Assembly: GCA_004563195.1 (NCBI GenBank)
Contig: SFTJ01000059.1
Span: 1-16,788 of the forward strand
Source: a bacterium
GTDB taxonomy: Bacteria; Bacteroidota; Bacteroidia; Bacteroidales; Muribaculaceae
DNA length: 16,788 nucleotides
Reading direction: 5' to 3'
In this document: positions 7,318 through 14,060 of the stretch, piece after piece
Layout: each line of letters begins with the position of its first letter
Position numbering within the stretch: position 1 is the stretch's first letter
Position numbers and translations under genes: made by a program
Notes under the pieces: model-generated
What the model saw: the letters and a program-made list of their open reading frames with translations, nothing else
The model's database searches: none
What the model was told of the DNA's origin: nothing

Positions 7318-9738
7318 ATGAAAACAATCCTATCAATAGCCCTTGCACTGGCAATAATGCCCACACTATACGGTGCAAACCGCAGTGAGACCACCCTCAC
7401 CGAGGGATGGCGCTTCACCAAGGGAACAGCCGATGCCGGCACCGAGTGGCAACAAGTGAGTGTGCCGCACGATTGGGCTATCTATGGTCCTTTTGACCGC
7501 AGCAACGACCTGCAGGTGGTGGCAGTGGAGCAAAACGGCGAAACCGAGAAGACCGTAAAGACCGGGCGCACCGGCGGTCTGCCATACGTGGGTAAGGGCG
7601 AATATCGCACCACATTCAGCGTGGCAGAGGTTGAAGGCAAGAGCGTGACACTGGTGTTCGACGGCGCTATGAGCAATGCCAAAGTTAAGGTCAACGGCAA
7701 GGACGTGGGTCACTGGGCTTTTGGCTACAACTCATTCCATCTGTGCATCGATGAAGCTGTGAAGGCCGGCGAAAACACACTCCAAGTAAATCTGGAGAAC
7801 TATCCCGAATCGTCGCGCTGGTATCCCGGAGCCGGACTTTTCAGAAATGTGCATTTGGTGGTAACCGACAAGATACACGTGCCGGTGTGGGGCACATACA
7901 TTACCACACCTAATGTAAAGAACGACTACGCCACTGTGAATGTGCGCACACGCATAGCAGGTGCCGCCAAGGGCGATAAGATAGAAGTTCGCACACAAGT
8001 GCTCGATGCCAACGGCAAGCAGGTGGGCGAAAACAACACCTTGCACACCATCAACGGCGACCAGCCGTCGATACAAAACATCGTAGTGAGCAATCCCAAG
8101 CTATGGACACCCGAAACACCATATCTCTACACAGTGGTGACTCGATTGCTCAAGGACGGCAAGGAACGCGACTGCTACAGCACCCGCATAGGTATTCGCA
8201 CCATAGAATTTGTGCCCGAAAAAGGCTTTTTCCTTAATGGCAAAGTGACCAAATTTCGCGGTGTATGCAATCACCACGACCTCGGTCCGCTGGGAGCTGC
8301 CGTGAACCGCTCGGCAATACGCCATCAGCTCGAGATGCTCAAGGATATGGGCTGCAACGCCATACGCACATCGCATAACATGCCGGCGCCCGAACTCGTG
8401 GAACTGTGCGATGAGATGGGCTTTATGATGATGATAGAGCCCTTCGACGACTGGGCATTCCGCCCCAAGTGCCGCAACGGCTACGGGTCGATATTTGCCG
8501 AGTGGGCAGAGCGCGACATGGTGAATATGCTTCATCACTATCGCAACAATGCCTCGGTGGTGATGTGGAGCGTAGGCAACGAAGTGCCGAGCCAATGGGG
8601 TCCCGACGGAGTGAGCGAACTCAATTTCCTTCAGGATATATGCCATCGCGAAGACCCAACCCGCCCCGTGACATGCGGTATGGACCAATTTGATGCAGTA
8701 ACCACCAACGGCTTCGCCGCCGCTCTCGACATTCCCGGATTTAATTACAAGGTGAAACGCTATAAAGAAGCCTACGAAAAACTGCCGCAGCACATAATTT
8801 TGGGCTCGGAAACGGCTTCTACCGTGTCGTCGCGCGGAGTGTATATGTTCCCGGTGGAGCAAAAGTATGGCGCTATGTACGATAATCATCAGAGTTCGTC
8901 GTACGACACAGAATACTGCTATTGGTCGAACATCCCCGACTTGGATTTCGCAGCCGACGATGATTTGCCATGGATGATAGGCCAGTTTGTGTGGACCGGT
9001 TTCGACTACCTCGGCGAACCTACACCTTACGACACCGATGCGTGGCCAAATCACAGCAGCGTGTTTGGTATTATCGACTTGGCATCGCTGCCCAAGGACC
9101 GCTATTACCTCTATCGCTCGAAATGGAATACCGAAGATGCCACATTGCATGTGTTGCCACACTGGAATTGGAAAGGACGCGAAGGCAAGGTGACTCCGGT
9201 GTTTGTGTATACCTCATATCCCAAGGCCGAACTATTTATCAACGGCAAGAGCCAAGGCATACGCGAGAAAAACGACTCAACCGTGCTCAATCGCTATCGC
9301 TTGATGTGGAACGAGGTGAAATATGCACCCGGCGAACTGAAAGTGGTGGCATACGATGCCCAAGGCAATAAAGCAGCCGAGAAAGTGGTTAAGACAGCAG
9401 GCAAGGCACATCATTTGGTGGCTACCGTCAACCACAGCACCCTTGCAGCCAATGGCGAAGATTTGGCGTATGTAACCGTGCAAGTGGCCGACCGCAATGG
9501 CAATTTGGTGCCAACCGACAATCGATTGGTGAAATTTGAGGTTAGCGGAGCCGGAGAGTTCTTGGCAACAGCCAATGGCGATCCCACATGCTTGATGCCA
9601 TTCCAAGGCAAAGAAATGAAACTCTTCAGCGGAGCGTTGACGGCAATAGTCAAGTCGGGCAAGCAAGCCGGCAAGATAGAATTTACCGCCAAGGCCGCCG
9701 GAGTGAAGCCCGTGACAATATCTATCGATGTGAAATAA
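7318..9738 (+). CDS. Exported GH2 beta-galactosidase-type glycoside hydrolase
   Basis: Predicted periplasmic retaining beta-glycosidase, most likely a beta-galactosidase. ATG 7318 starts the signal peptide MKTILSIALALAIMPTLYG, which has no lipobox; a TTG nine bases earlier only adds three residues. Domains in the 806-residue protein: jelly-roll sugar-binding domain (about 20-185, with GRTGGLPYVGKGEYR), Ig-like domain (about 190-290), and catalytic barrel (about 295-590) with CNHHDLG, RTSHN, acid/base Glu422 in WSVGNE and nucleophile Glu498 in GSETAS. A DUF4982-like Ig domain (about 612-685) and a GH2 C5-type domain (about 690-806) follow. That architecture is common in Bacteroidetes beta-galactosidases; a beta-glucuronidase or other specificity cannot be excluded. 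The gene stands between two terminators (7184-7231 and 9775-9815), so it is probably monocistronic. I saw no convincing promoter upstream and no adjacent susC/D. Confidence 0.93.
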   Translation: MKTILSIALALAIMPTLYGANRSETTLTEGWRFTKGTADAGTEWQQVSVPHDWAIYGPFDRSNDLQVVAVEQNGETEKTVKTGRTGGLPYVGKGEYRTTFSVAEVEGKSVTLVFDGAMSNAKVKVNGKDVGHWAFGYNSFHLCIDEAVKAGENTLQVNLENYPESSRWYPGAGLFRNVHLVVTDKIHVPVWGTYITTPNVKNDYATVNVRTRIAGAAKGDKIEVRTQVLDANGKQVGENNTLHTINGDQPSIQNIVVSNPKLWTPETPYLYTVVTRLLKDGKERDCYSTRIGIRTIEFVPEKGFFLNGKVTKFRGVCNHHDLGPLGAAVNRSAIRHQLEMLKDMGCNAIRTSHNMPAPELVELCDEMGFMMMIEPFDDWAFRPKCRNGYGSIFAEWAERDMVNMLHHYRNNASVVMWSVGNEVPSQWGPDGVSELNFLQDICHREDPTRPVTCGMDQFDAVTTNGFAAALDIPGFNYKVKRYKEAYEKLPQHIILGSETASTVSSRGVYMFPVEQKYGAMYDNHQSSSYDTEYCYWSNIPDLDFAADDDLPWMIGQFVWTGFDYLGEPTPYDTDAWPNHSSVFGIIDLASLPKDRYYLYRSKWNTEDATLHVLPHWNWKGREGKVTPVFVYTSYPKAELFINGKSQGIREKNDSTVLNRYRLMWNEVKYAPGELKVVAYDAQGNKAAEKVVKTAGKAHHLVATVNHSTLAANGEDLAYVTVQVADRNGNLVPTDNRLVKFEVSGAGEFLATANGDPTCLMPFQGKEMKLFSGALTAIVKSGKQAGKIEFTAKAAGVKPVTISIDVK

Positions 9739-9774
9739 TCCCCGAGCGGGTAATCAATCCCGAAAATATCTCAG

Positions 9775-9815
9775 AGGCGGAAGGCTTGCTGCTATCAGCT
9801 TGCCTTCCGCCTTTT
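9775..9815 (+). terminator. Intrinsic terminator after the GH2 gene
   Basis: AGGCGGAAGGC (9775-9785) pairs with GCCTTCCGCCT (9802-9812). An inner GCTG/CAGC stem (9788-9791 with 9796-9799) closes the loop, and T bases run to 9815. It starts 37 bases after the GH2 stop. Confidence 0.85.
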
Positions 9816-9830
9816 GGGTTAATGGCTTTT

Positions 9831-9866
9831 GTCGGACGAGTCAGACAGGTCGGACTTGTCGGACTG
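9831..9866 (+). repeat. Four tandem 9-bp repeats (GTCGGACxx)
   Basis: Four head-to-tail 9-base units: GTCGGACGA (9831), GTCAGACAG (9840), GTCGGACTT (9849) and GTCGGACTG (9858). They lie between the GH2 terminator and the promoter of the MATE gene. Only the second unit departs from the GTCGGAC core, by one base. Function is unknown; slippage could change copy number. Confidence 0.85.
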
Positions 9867-9886
9867 GCAAAATTGCATTTAGGGGA

Positions 9887-9918
9887 TTGTGGTATTGGGT
9901 AAATTTTCTGTAATTTTG
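9887..9918 (+). promoter_or_regulatory. Bacteroidetes-type promoter for the MATE gene
   Basis: The -7 box TAATTTTG (9911-9918) matches TAnnTTTG exactly. A TTG at 9887-9889 lies 21 bases upstream, where the -33 TTTG box is expected (its first base is A instead of T). Transcription would start near 9925, about 35 bases before ATG 9960. Confidence 0.6.
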
Positions 9919-9959
9919 CGGTTTTAAAGCAAATATTGCCTTATCAGGCAGATTTAGTT

Positions 9960-11300
9960 ATGCGAGAAGAAAAATTGAAATATGGTTATAGGGAAATATG
10001 GCGCATAGCCTATCCGATACTTATCAGTACGCTGATAGAGCAGATGATAGGTATGACCGACACGGCGTTTTTGGGTCGAGTGGATGAGATATCGCTTGGC
10101 GCATCGGCGCTTGCGGGGGTGTACTATATGGTGATATTTATGCTCGGGTTGGGTTTTAGCATAGGAGTACAGATAATCATAGGGAGGCGAAACGGCGAGC
10201 GCCGATTGCTCGAAGCCGGGTCGGTGTTTTGGCACGGATTGTATTTTCTGATGGTGCTTGGAGTGCTGCTTACGCTGCTTTCGGAGGCGTTGTCGCCGCG
10301 AGTGATGCGAGTGATGGTAAGCAGCGAGCAGATACTCGATGCCTCGATGGATTATGTGCGATGGCGCGTGTTGGGACTTACTATAGGTTTTGCCACTGCT
10401 ATGCTGAGAGCATTCTACATAGGCACCACACAGACCAAGGCATTGACAGTAAATTCGGTGGTGATGCTTCTCTCGAATGCAGTGTTCAACTGGATATTGA
10501 TATTCGGGCATTGCGGAATGCCGGCGATGGGAATAGCCGGAGCAGCCATAGGGTCGACACTCGCCGAGGCAGTGTCGTTGGTGGCATTTGTGATATACAC
10601 ACGCAAGCATTGCGACACAGAGCAATATGGACTCAACCGATTGGCGCGCTTCAAGTGGCGCACAATGCGAAGAATATTCGGCATATCGATATGGACCATG
10701 ATACAGAATTTTATATCGATAGGCACATGGTTTGTGTTCTTTCTGTTTATAGAGCACACCGGGGAGCGAGCGTTGGCAGTGTCGAACATAGTGCGCAGCA
10801 TCTCCGGAATGGTGTGGATGATACTGATGGCATTTGCCTCCACGGGGAGCACGCTCGTGAGCAATATGATAGGCTACGGGCGCGCCGACGATGTGATAGC
10901 CGTGGTGCGCAAGGTGCTTAAATTCTGCTATATGGTGATATTGCCACTGCTAATTGCTATAAGTTTGGCACCCGAAGCGTTTATAAGCATCTACACCGAT
11001 ATATCCGAACTTGTGGATGCCTCGGTGGCATCGCTGTGGGTGCTGTGTGCGTCGTATCTGCTCACTATACCGGCGTTTGTGTATTTTCAAGCCGTGAGCG
11101 GAACGGGCAATGCCAAATCGGCATTCGCGCTCGAACTATCGGCGCTGGTGGCATATGTGGCATATTGTGCGGTGGTGATAGAGTGGTGGCGCAGCGATGT
11201 GGCAGTGTGCTGGACCGCTGAGGCAGTTTACGGCGGCTTTATGGCGGTGATATGTCGGCTCTATCTGTGGAGCAATCGTTGGCGCGGAAAAATGATATGA
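9960..11300 (+). CDS. MATE-family efflux transporter
   Basis: Inner-membrane multidrug/toxin exporter that would use a Na+ or H+ gradient; the substrate cannot be read from the sequence. The 446-residue protein is strongly hydrophobic with about 12 membrane segments in two halves, the usual MatE duplication. The N-terminal signature LIEQMIGMTDTAFLGRV, then LGASALAGVYYMVIFMLGLG and a charged GRRNGER turn, is typical of the family. The second half has the matching stretch SISGMVWMILMAFASTGSTL. ATG 9960 is preferred over an in-frame TTG at 9936, because it is an ATG and fits the promoter ending at 9918. It is a separate transcription unit, with a terminator upstream and a convergent gene downstream. 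No regulator gene is adjacent. Confidence 0.9.
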   Translation: MREEKLKYGYREIWRIAYPILISTLIEQMIGMTDTAFLGRVDEISLGASALAGVYYMVIFMLGLGFSIGVQIIIGRRNGERRLLEAGSVFWHGLYFLMVLGVLLTLLSEALSPRVMRVMVSSEQILDASMDYVRWRVLGLTIGFATAMLRAFYIGTTQTKALTVNSVVMLLSNAVFNWILIFGHCGMPAMGIAGAAIGSTLAEAVSLVAFVIYTRKHCDTEQYGLNRLARFKWRTMRRIFGISIWTMIQNFISIGTWFVFFLFIEHTGERALAVSNIVRSISGMVWMILMAFASTGSTLVSNMIGYGRADDVIAVVRKVLKFCYMVILPLLIAISLAPEAFISIYTDISELVDASVASLWVLCASYLLTIPAFVYFQAVSGTGNAKSAFALELSALVAYVAYCAVVIEWWRSDVAVCWTAEAVYGGFMAVICRLYLWSNRWRGKMI

Positions 11301-11314
11301 CCAAACGCAAAACA

Positions 11315-11348
11315 GACTTCGCACCGAATAGTTTATCGATGCGAAGTC
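11315..11348. terminator. Shared hairpin between convergent genes
   Basis: Perfect 9-bp inverted repeat GACTTCGCA (11315-11323) and TGCGAAGTC (11340-11348) with a 16-base loop, in the 94-base gap between the MATE gene and the convergent dehydrogenase. Reading leftward on the - strand it is followed by a T-rich stretch (TGTTTTGCGTTTGG), so it best serves as terminator for the dehydrogenase. For the + strand the T-run is weak. Confidence 0.6.
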
Positions 11349-11394
11349 AGTATTGATAATATTATGCAATTTTAGTTGGAGTTGGGGCTATTTC

Positions 11395-12351
11395 TTATTT
11401 TGCCACATTGTTCACCACATTTCCCGAGATGTATCCTTTGAGATTGGAAGTGAGAGTAAGAATCAGACGAGTTCTTGCGGCTTGGCTTGCCCACGCAATG
11501 TGAGGAGTGATGTGGCAATTACGCGCCGAAAGGAGCGGATTGTCGTGAGCCGGAGGTTCGGTAGAGAGCACATCGACGGCGGCAGCAGCAATCTTTCCCG
11601 AGTTGAGGGCATCGGCGAGGTCTTGTTCGCACACGAGCGGACCGCGACCGGTGTTGATAACAATGGCCGAAGGCTTCATGGTGTTGAGACGCACGGCATT
11701 GACCAAATGCTTGGTGTCGGGAGTGAGCGGGCAGTGGAGCGAGAGCACATCGCTTGAAGCGAAAAGGCGGTCGAGCGGCATTTTTTCGATGCCCTCGGGG
11801 AGCGCCTCTTGCGGCTTGGAGGTAAAAGCAGCCACCTTCATGCCCAGAGCCAAAGCTATCTTAGCCACAGCCGAGCCCGTTTGTCCGAGCCCTACAATAC
11901 CCATCTGCTTGCCACATAGTTCGATAAGCGGAGCCGAATAGAAGCAAAAATCCTGACAGTCGGCCCACATTCCGCTATGCACCTGAGCATCGTGCAGAGC
12001 CACTTGGTTGGTGATATTGAGCAAATGAGCAAACACCATCTGAGCCACCGAAGGAGTGCTGTAGGCAGGCACGTTGGTGACCACAATGCCACGCTTGCGA
12101 GCGGCATCGATGTCGACCACATTGTATCCTGTAGCCATCACGCCTATATATTTCAGATGCGGGAGAGCCTCCATAATATCGGCAGAAATAATCACTTTGT
12201 TGGTAAGCACGGCTTCGGCACCGGCGCAGCGAGTCACCACATCGGCAGGCGCAGTGCGGTCGTAGACAGCGAGTTCGCCCAGCTGCTCAATTCCCTCCCA
12301 AGAGAGGTCGCCGCAATTGGTGGTGAAAGCATCGAGAATTACTATTTTCAT
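11395..12351 (-). CDS. NAD-dependent D-2-hydroxyacid dehydrogenase (glycerate/hydroxypyruvate type)
   Basis: Cytoplasmic oxidoreductase linking a D-2-hydroxyacid and its 2-keto acid. Similarity of the start (MKIVILDAFTTNCGDLSWEG) to Bacteroides glycerate dehydrogenases suggests hydroxypyruvate/D-glycerate, but D-lactate-type activity is possible. Seen in the 318-residue protein: the Rossmann motif GLGQTG (154-159) in MGIVGLGQTGSAVAKIALALG, catalytic Arg236 in NTGRGPLV, Glu265 in VDVLSTEPP, and His284 in ITPHIAWAS, the full R-E-H set of the family. Length is normal. The frame is open further upstream (to 12555), but the conserved protein begins at ATG 12351, so that start was chosen. The gene is divergent from the small membrane protein gene and convergent with the MATE gene. 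A weak -7-like box on the - strand lies at 12455-12448. Confidence 0.92.
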   Translation of the reverse strand: MKIVILDAFTTNCGDLSWEGIEQLGELAVYDRTAPADVVTRCAGAEAVLTNKVIISADIMEALPHLKYIGVMATGYNVVDIDAARKRGIVVTNVPAYSTPSVAQMVFAHLLNITNQVALHDAQVHSGMWADCQDFCFYSAPLIELCGKQMGIVGLGQTGSAVAKIALALGMKVAAFTSKPQEALPEGIEKMPLDRLFASSDVLSLHCPLTPDTKHLVNAVRLNTMKPSAIVINTGRGPLVCEQDLADALNSGKIAAAAVDVLSTEPPAHDNPLLSARNCHITPHIAWASQAARTRLILTLTSNLKGYISGNVVNNVAK

Positions 12352-12439
12352 AACGCGAGAGTAAAAAATAATCGTAATTAAGAAATAAACCGCCGCAGCC
12401 AAGCATAGAACGAAACGCAAAGCCGCTCGAGCCAAGCAG

Positions 12440-12494
12440 CAGCAATGCAAAAATACAAAATAATTGCCTAATATGCATTGCTGTGAGCAATTAA
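12440..12494. promoter_or_regulatory. Operator-like cluster of inverted repeats between divergent genes
   Basis: Overlapping dyads: CAGCAATGCA (12440-12449) with TGCATTGCTG (12474-12483), perfect over 10 bp; ATTGCT-GTG-AGCAAT (12477-12491), a perfect 15-base palindrome; and TAATTGC (12461-12467) with GCAATTA (12488-12494). AGCAAT thus occurs three times in alternating orientation. The cluster lies just upstream of the promoter at 12507-12538 and overlaps a possible - strand -7 box TATTTTTG (12455-12448). A binding site for a dimeric regulator acting on both genes is inferred. Confidence 0.5.
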
Positions 12495-12506
12495 AGAGGC
12501 ACTTGT

Positions 12507-12538
12507 TTTGTTTATGCCGACGATTTGCATTATCTTTG
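12507..12538 (+). promoter_or_regulatory. Near-consensus Bacteroidetes promoter for the small membrane protein gene
   Basis: TTTG (12507-12510), 20 bases, then TATCTTTG (12531-12538). Both boxes match the TTTG/TAnnTTTG consensus, with spacing inside the 19-21 range. Transcription would start near 12545, leaving a leader of about 30 bases before ATG 12576. Confidence 0.8.
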
Positions 12539-12575
12539 TGGTCAGAAAATAACAATAAAACACAGAAAACAAGAT

Positions 12576-12770
12576 ATGAAGAAGATTGTAGAAGAACAAG
12601 GCGTAGAAGTAGACGACTTCAAGGCTGCAGTAGTTGAAGAGAAGCCCGATTATGTACCCACCCCACAAAACGAGCTGTTTCTTGCCGATTACAAGCCGGC
12701 CAAGGTGGCAGTGGTAATAGGCTTGATATCGTTGGTGATATGGGCAGTAGCAGAATTTGTGATAGCATAA
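12576..12770 (+). CDS. Small single-span membrane protein of unknown function (64 aa)
   Basis: I do not recognise this family. The 64-residue protein has an acidic, soluble N-terminal part (MKKIVEEQGVEVDDF, then a PDYVPTPQNELFLADYKPAK stretch) and one C-terminal membrane helix (about 43-64, VAVVIGLISLVIWAVAEFVI). The lysines before the helix suggest the N-terminus stays in the cytoplasm, as in a tail-anchored protein. ATG 12576 is chosen because it lies about 30 bases after the predicted transcription start; the in-frame ATG at 12525 overlaps the -7 box region and cannot lie on that transcript. Support for a real gene comes from the near-consensus promoter, the clean membrane segment and the hairpin following it. 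It is divergent from the dehydrogenase and upstream of the ROK kinase, which has its own -7-like box. Function is unknown. Confidence 0.75.
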   Translation: MKKIVEEQGVEVDDFKAAVVEEKPDYVPTPQNELFLADYKPAKVAVVIGLISLVIWAVAEFVIA

Positions 12771-12805
12771 TCACAAACCGTTCTTTTTTTTAACGATAAC
12801 ACCGA

Positions 12806-12843
12806 AAATAGTCCGGCGGGAGCATCTCCACGTCGGACTATTT
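12806..12843 (+). terminator. Long compact hairpin after the small membrane protein gene
   Basis: AAATAGTCCG (12806-12815) pairs with CGGACTATTT (12834-12843). Pairing continues inward through GCG/CGT and GGAG/CTCC with one bulged A at 12830 and a 3-base loop (12823-12825), about 17 pairs in all. The + strand then reads TTTGG, a short T-run. It is probably the terminator for the small gene, though the weak T-run leaves a structured-leader role open. Confidence 0.65.
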
Positions 12844-12896
12844 GGTAATATGGCATAAAAAACCACATAAAATGCTACAACTACGAAAAAAAATTA

Positions 12897-12904
12897 TAAC
12901 TTTG
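12897..12904 (+). promoter_or_regulatory. Possible -7 box for the ROK kinase gene
   Basis: TAACTTTG matches TAnnTTTG, 64 bases before ATG 12969. No TTTG is seen at the right distance upstream, so only half of the promoter is recognisable. The leader would be about 58 bases and A-rich. Confidence 0.45.
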
Positions 12905-12968
12905 TAATTGCATAAAGCGACAATAAACAACATAAACCAATAATAACACTAAAAAACATCAAGTAATC

Positions 12969-13931
12969 ATGGCAAAACCATATGTAATAGGTGTAGACAT
13001 GGGCGGAACCAATACCTGTTTTGGTATTGTGGATGCACGTGGCAATGTGATTGCGAGCAGTTCAATCAAGACTCGCAAGCATGCAGATATTAACGATTAT
13101 ATCGACGAATTGCACCAAGAACTCTCAAAGTTGATTGTAGAAAACGATGCAGTGGACAAGATTAACGGTATAGGCGTAGGCGCACCAAACGGCAACTACT
13201 TTACCGGAATGATTGAAGATGCACCCAACTTGCCTTGGCCAAGCCCAATACCATTGGCACAGCTGATAAGCGACAAGTTTGGCATACCATGTATCATTAC
13301 CAACGACGCAAATGCAGCCGCTTTGGGCGAAATGACCTACGGCGTGGCACGCGGTTTGAAGGATTTTATCATGATTACCCTTGGCACAGGTGTGGGCAGT
13401 GGTGTTGTGGTAAACGGACAGATGGTGTATGGTCACAACGGCTTTGCAGGCGAATTGGGTCACGTGGTGGTAAAGCCCAGCAACGGACGTCAATGTGGAT
13501 GCGGACACACAGGCTGTCTTGAAGCATACTGCTCGGCAACAGGTGTGGCACGCACAGCACGCGAATTCCTCGAAATACGCAAGGAAGACTCATTGCTTCG
13601 CGCTATTCCTACCGATGAAATCACATCGAAGGACGTGTATGATGCAGCCGTAAAGGGCGATGCGATAGCCAAGGAAATCTTCGATTACACAGGTACTATC
13701 TTGGGTAAGGCACTTGCCGACTTCTGCGCATTCTCAGCTCCTGAAGCATTTGTTCTCTTCGGCGGCTTGACCAAGTCGGGAGAATATCTGTTGAAACCTA
13801 TACGCGAAGCTCTTTACAGCAATGTATTGGGTATCTTCAGCGACGTGAAGCTTCTTGTATCGGAATTGAAGGAAAGCGATGCAGCTGTGCTTGGTGCATC
13901 GGCTCTCGGATGGGAAGCAAAGGAAGTGTGA
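12969..13931 (+). CDS. rokA: ROK-family glucokinase
   Basis: Cytoplasmic ATP-dependent sugar kinase, most likely glucose to glucose-6-phosphate; Bacteroides uses ROK-type kinases for this. Visible in the 320 residues: the phosphate-binding start GVDMGGTNTCFGIVD (about 8-22), the second nucleotide motif LGTGVGSGVVV, catalytic base Asp113 in TNDANAAALGE, and the zinc site with His165 (GELGHVVV), Cys176, Cys178 and Cys183 (CGCGHTGC). All key residues are present and there is no DNA-binding N-terminal domain, so it is an enzyme rather than a ROK repressor. Related kinases for mannose, fructose or N-acetyl sugars share this layout, so specificity is inferred. It stands alone between the hairpin at 12806-12843 and the GH78 gene. 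It would link the upstream starch genes to glycolysis. Confidence 0.9.
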   Translation: MAKPYVIGVDMGGTNTCFGIVDARGNVIASSSIKTRKHADINDYIDELHQELSKLIVENDAVDKINGIGVGAPNGNYFTGMIEDAPNLPWPSPIPLAQLISDKFGIPCIITNDANAAALGEMTYGVARGLKDFIMITLGTGVGSGVVVNGQMVYGHNGFAGELGHVVVKPSNGRQCGCGHTGCLEAYCSATGVARTAREFLEIRKEDSLLRAIPTDEITSKDVYDAAVKGDAIAKEIFDYTGTILGKALADFCAFSAPEAFVLFGGLTKSGEYLLKPIREALYSNVLGIFSDVKLLVSELKESDAAVLGASALGWEAKEV

Positions 13932-13983
13932 TAACACATCGCGCGTATGCATAGATAAATCAATTAAAGTATAAATTAAGATA

Positions 13984-14029
13984 ATTGCTGCCGATTGGAG
14001 GGCTTTTGAGTGCTTCGATTGGCAGTAAT
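13984..14029 (+). terminator. Possible weak terminator between the ROK and GH78 genes
   Basis: ATTGCTGCC (13984-13992) pairs with GGCAGTAAT (14021-14029; one G-T pair) around a 28-base loop, followed by TTTG. The sequence CGATTGG is also directly repeated beside the stem. The T-run is short and the loop long, so this is tentative. A TTTG at 14005 and TAATTTG at 14026 look promoter-like but have wrong spacing. Confidence 0.35.
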
Positions 14030-14060
14030 TTGTTATAAACCGAATGAAAACATTAAAGCC

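Noticed and set aside
8101..9162. Long - strand open frame opposite the GH2 gene
   Set aside because: No domain, signal or promoter; the + strand carries the GH2 catalytic residues in frame.
9831..9866. CRISPR array
   Set aside because: Units are 9 bases and contiguous, with no spacers and no cas genes nearby.
9936..9959. TTG start for the MATE transporter
   Set aside because: ATG 9960 gives a normal family N-terminus and lies a better distance after the promoter.
12352..12555. N-terminal extension of the dehydrogenase on the - strand
   Set aside because: The family's conserved N-terminus begins at ATG 12351; the extension is low-complexity and overlaps the divergent promoter region.
12525..12575. 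Longer start for the small membrane protein
   Set aside because: This ATG lies at the -7 promoter box, upstream of the predicted transcription start, so it would not be on the mRNA.
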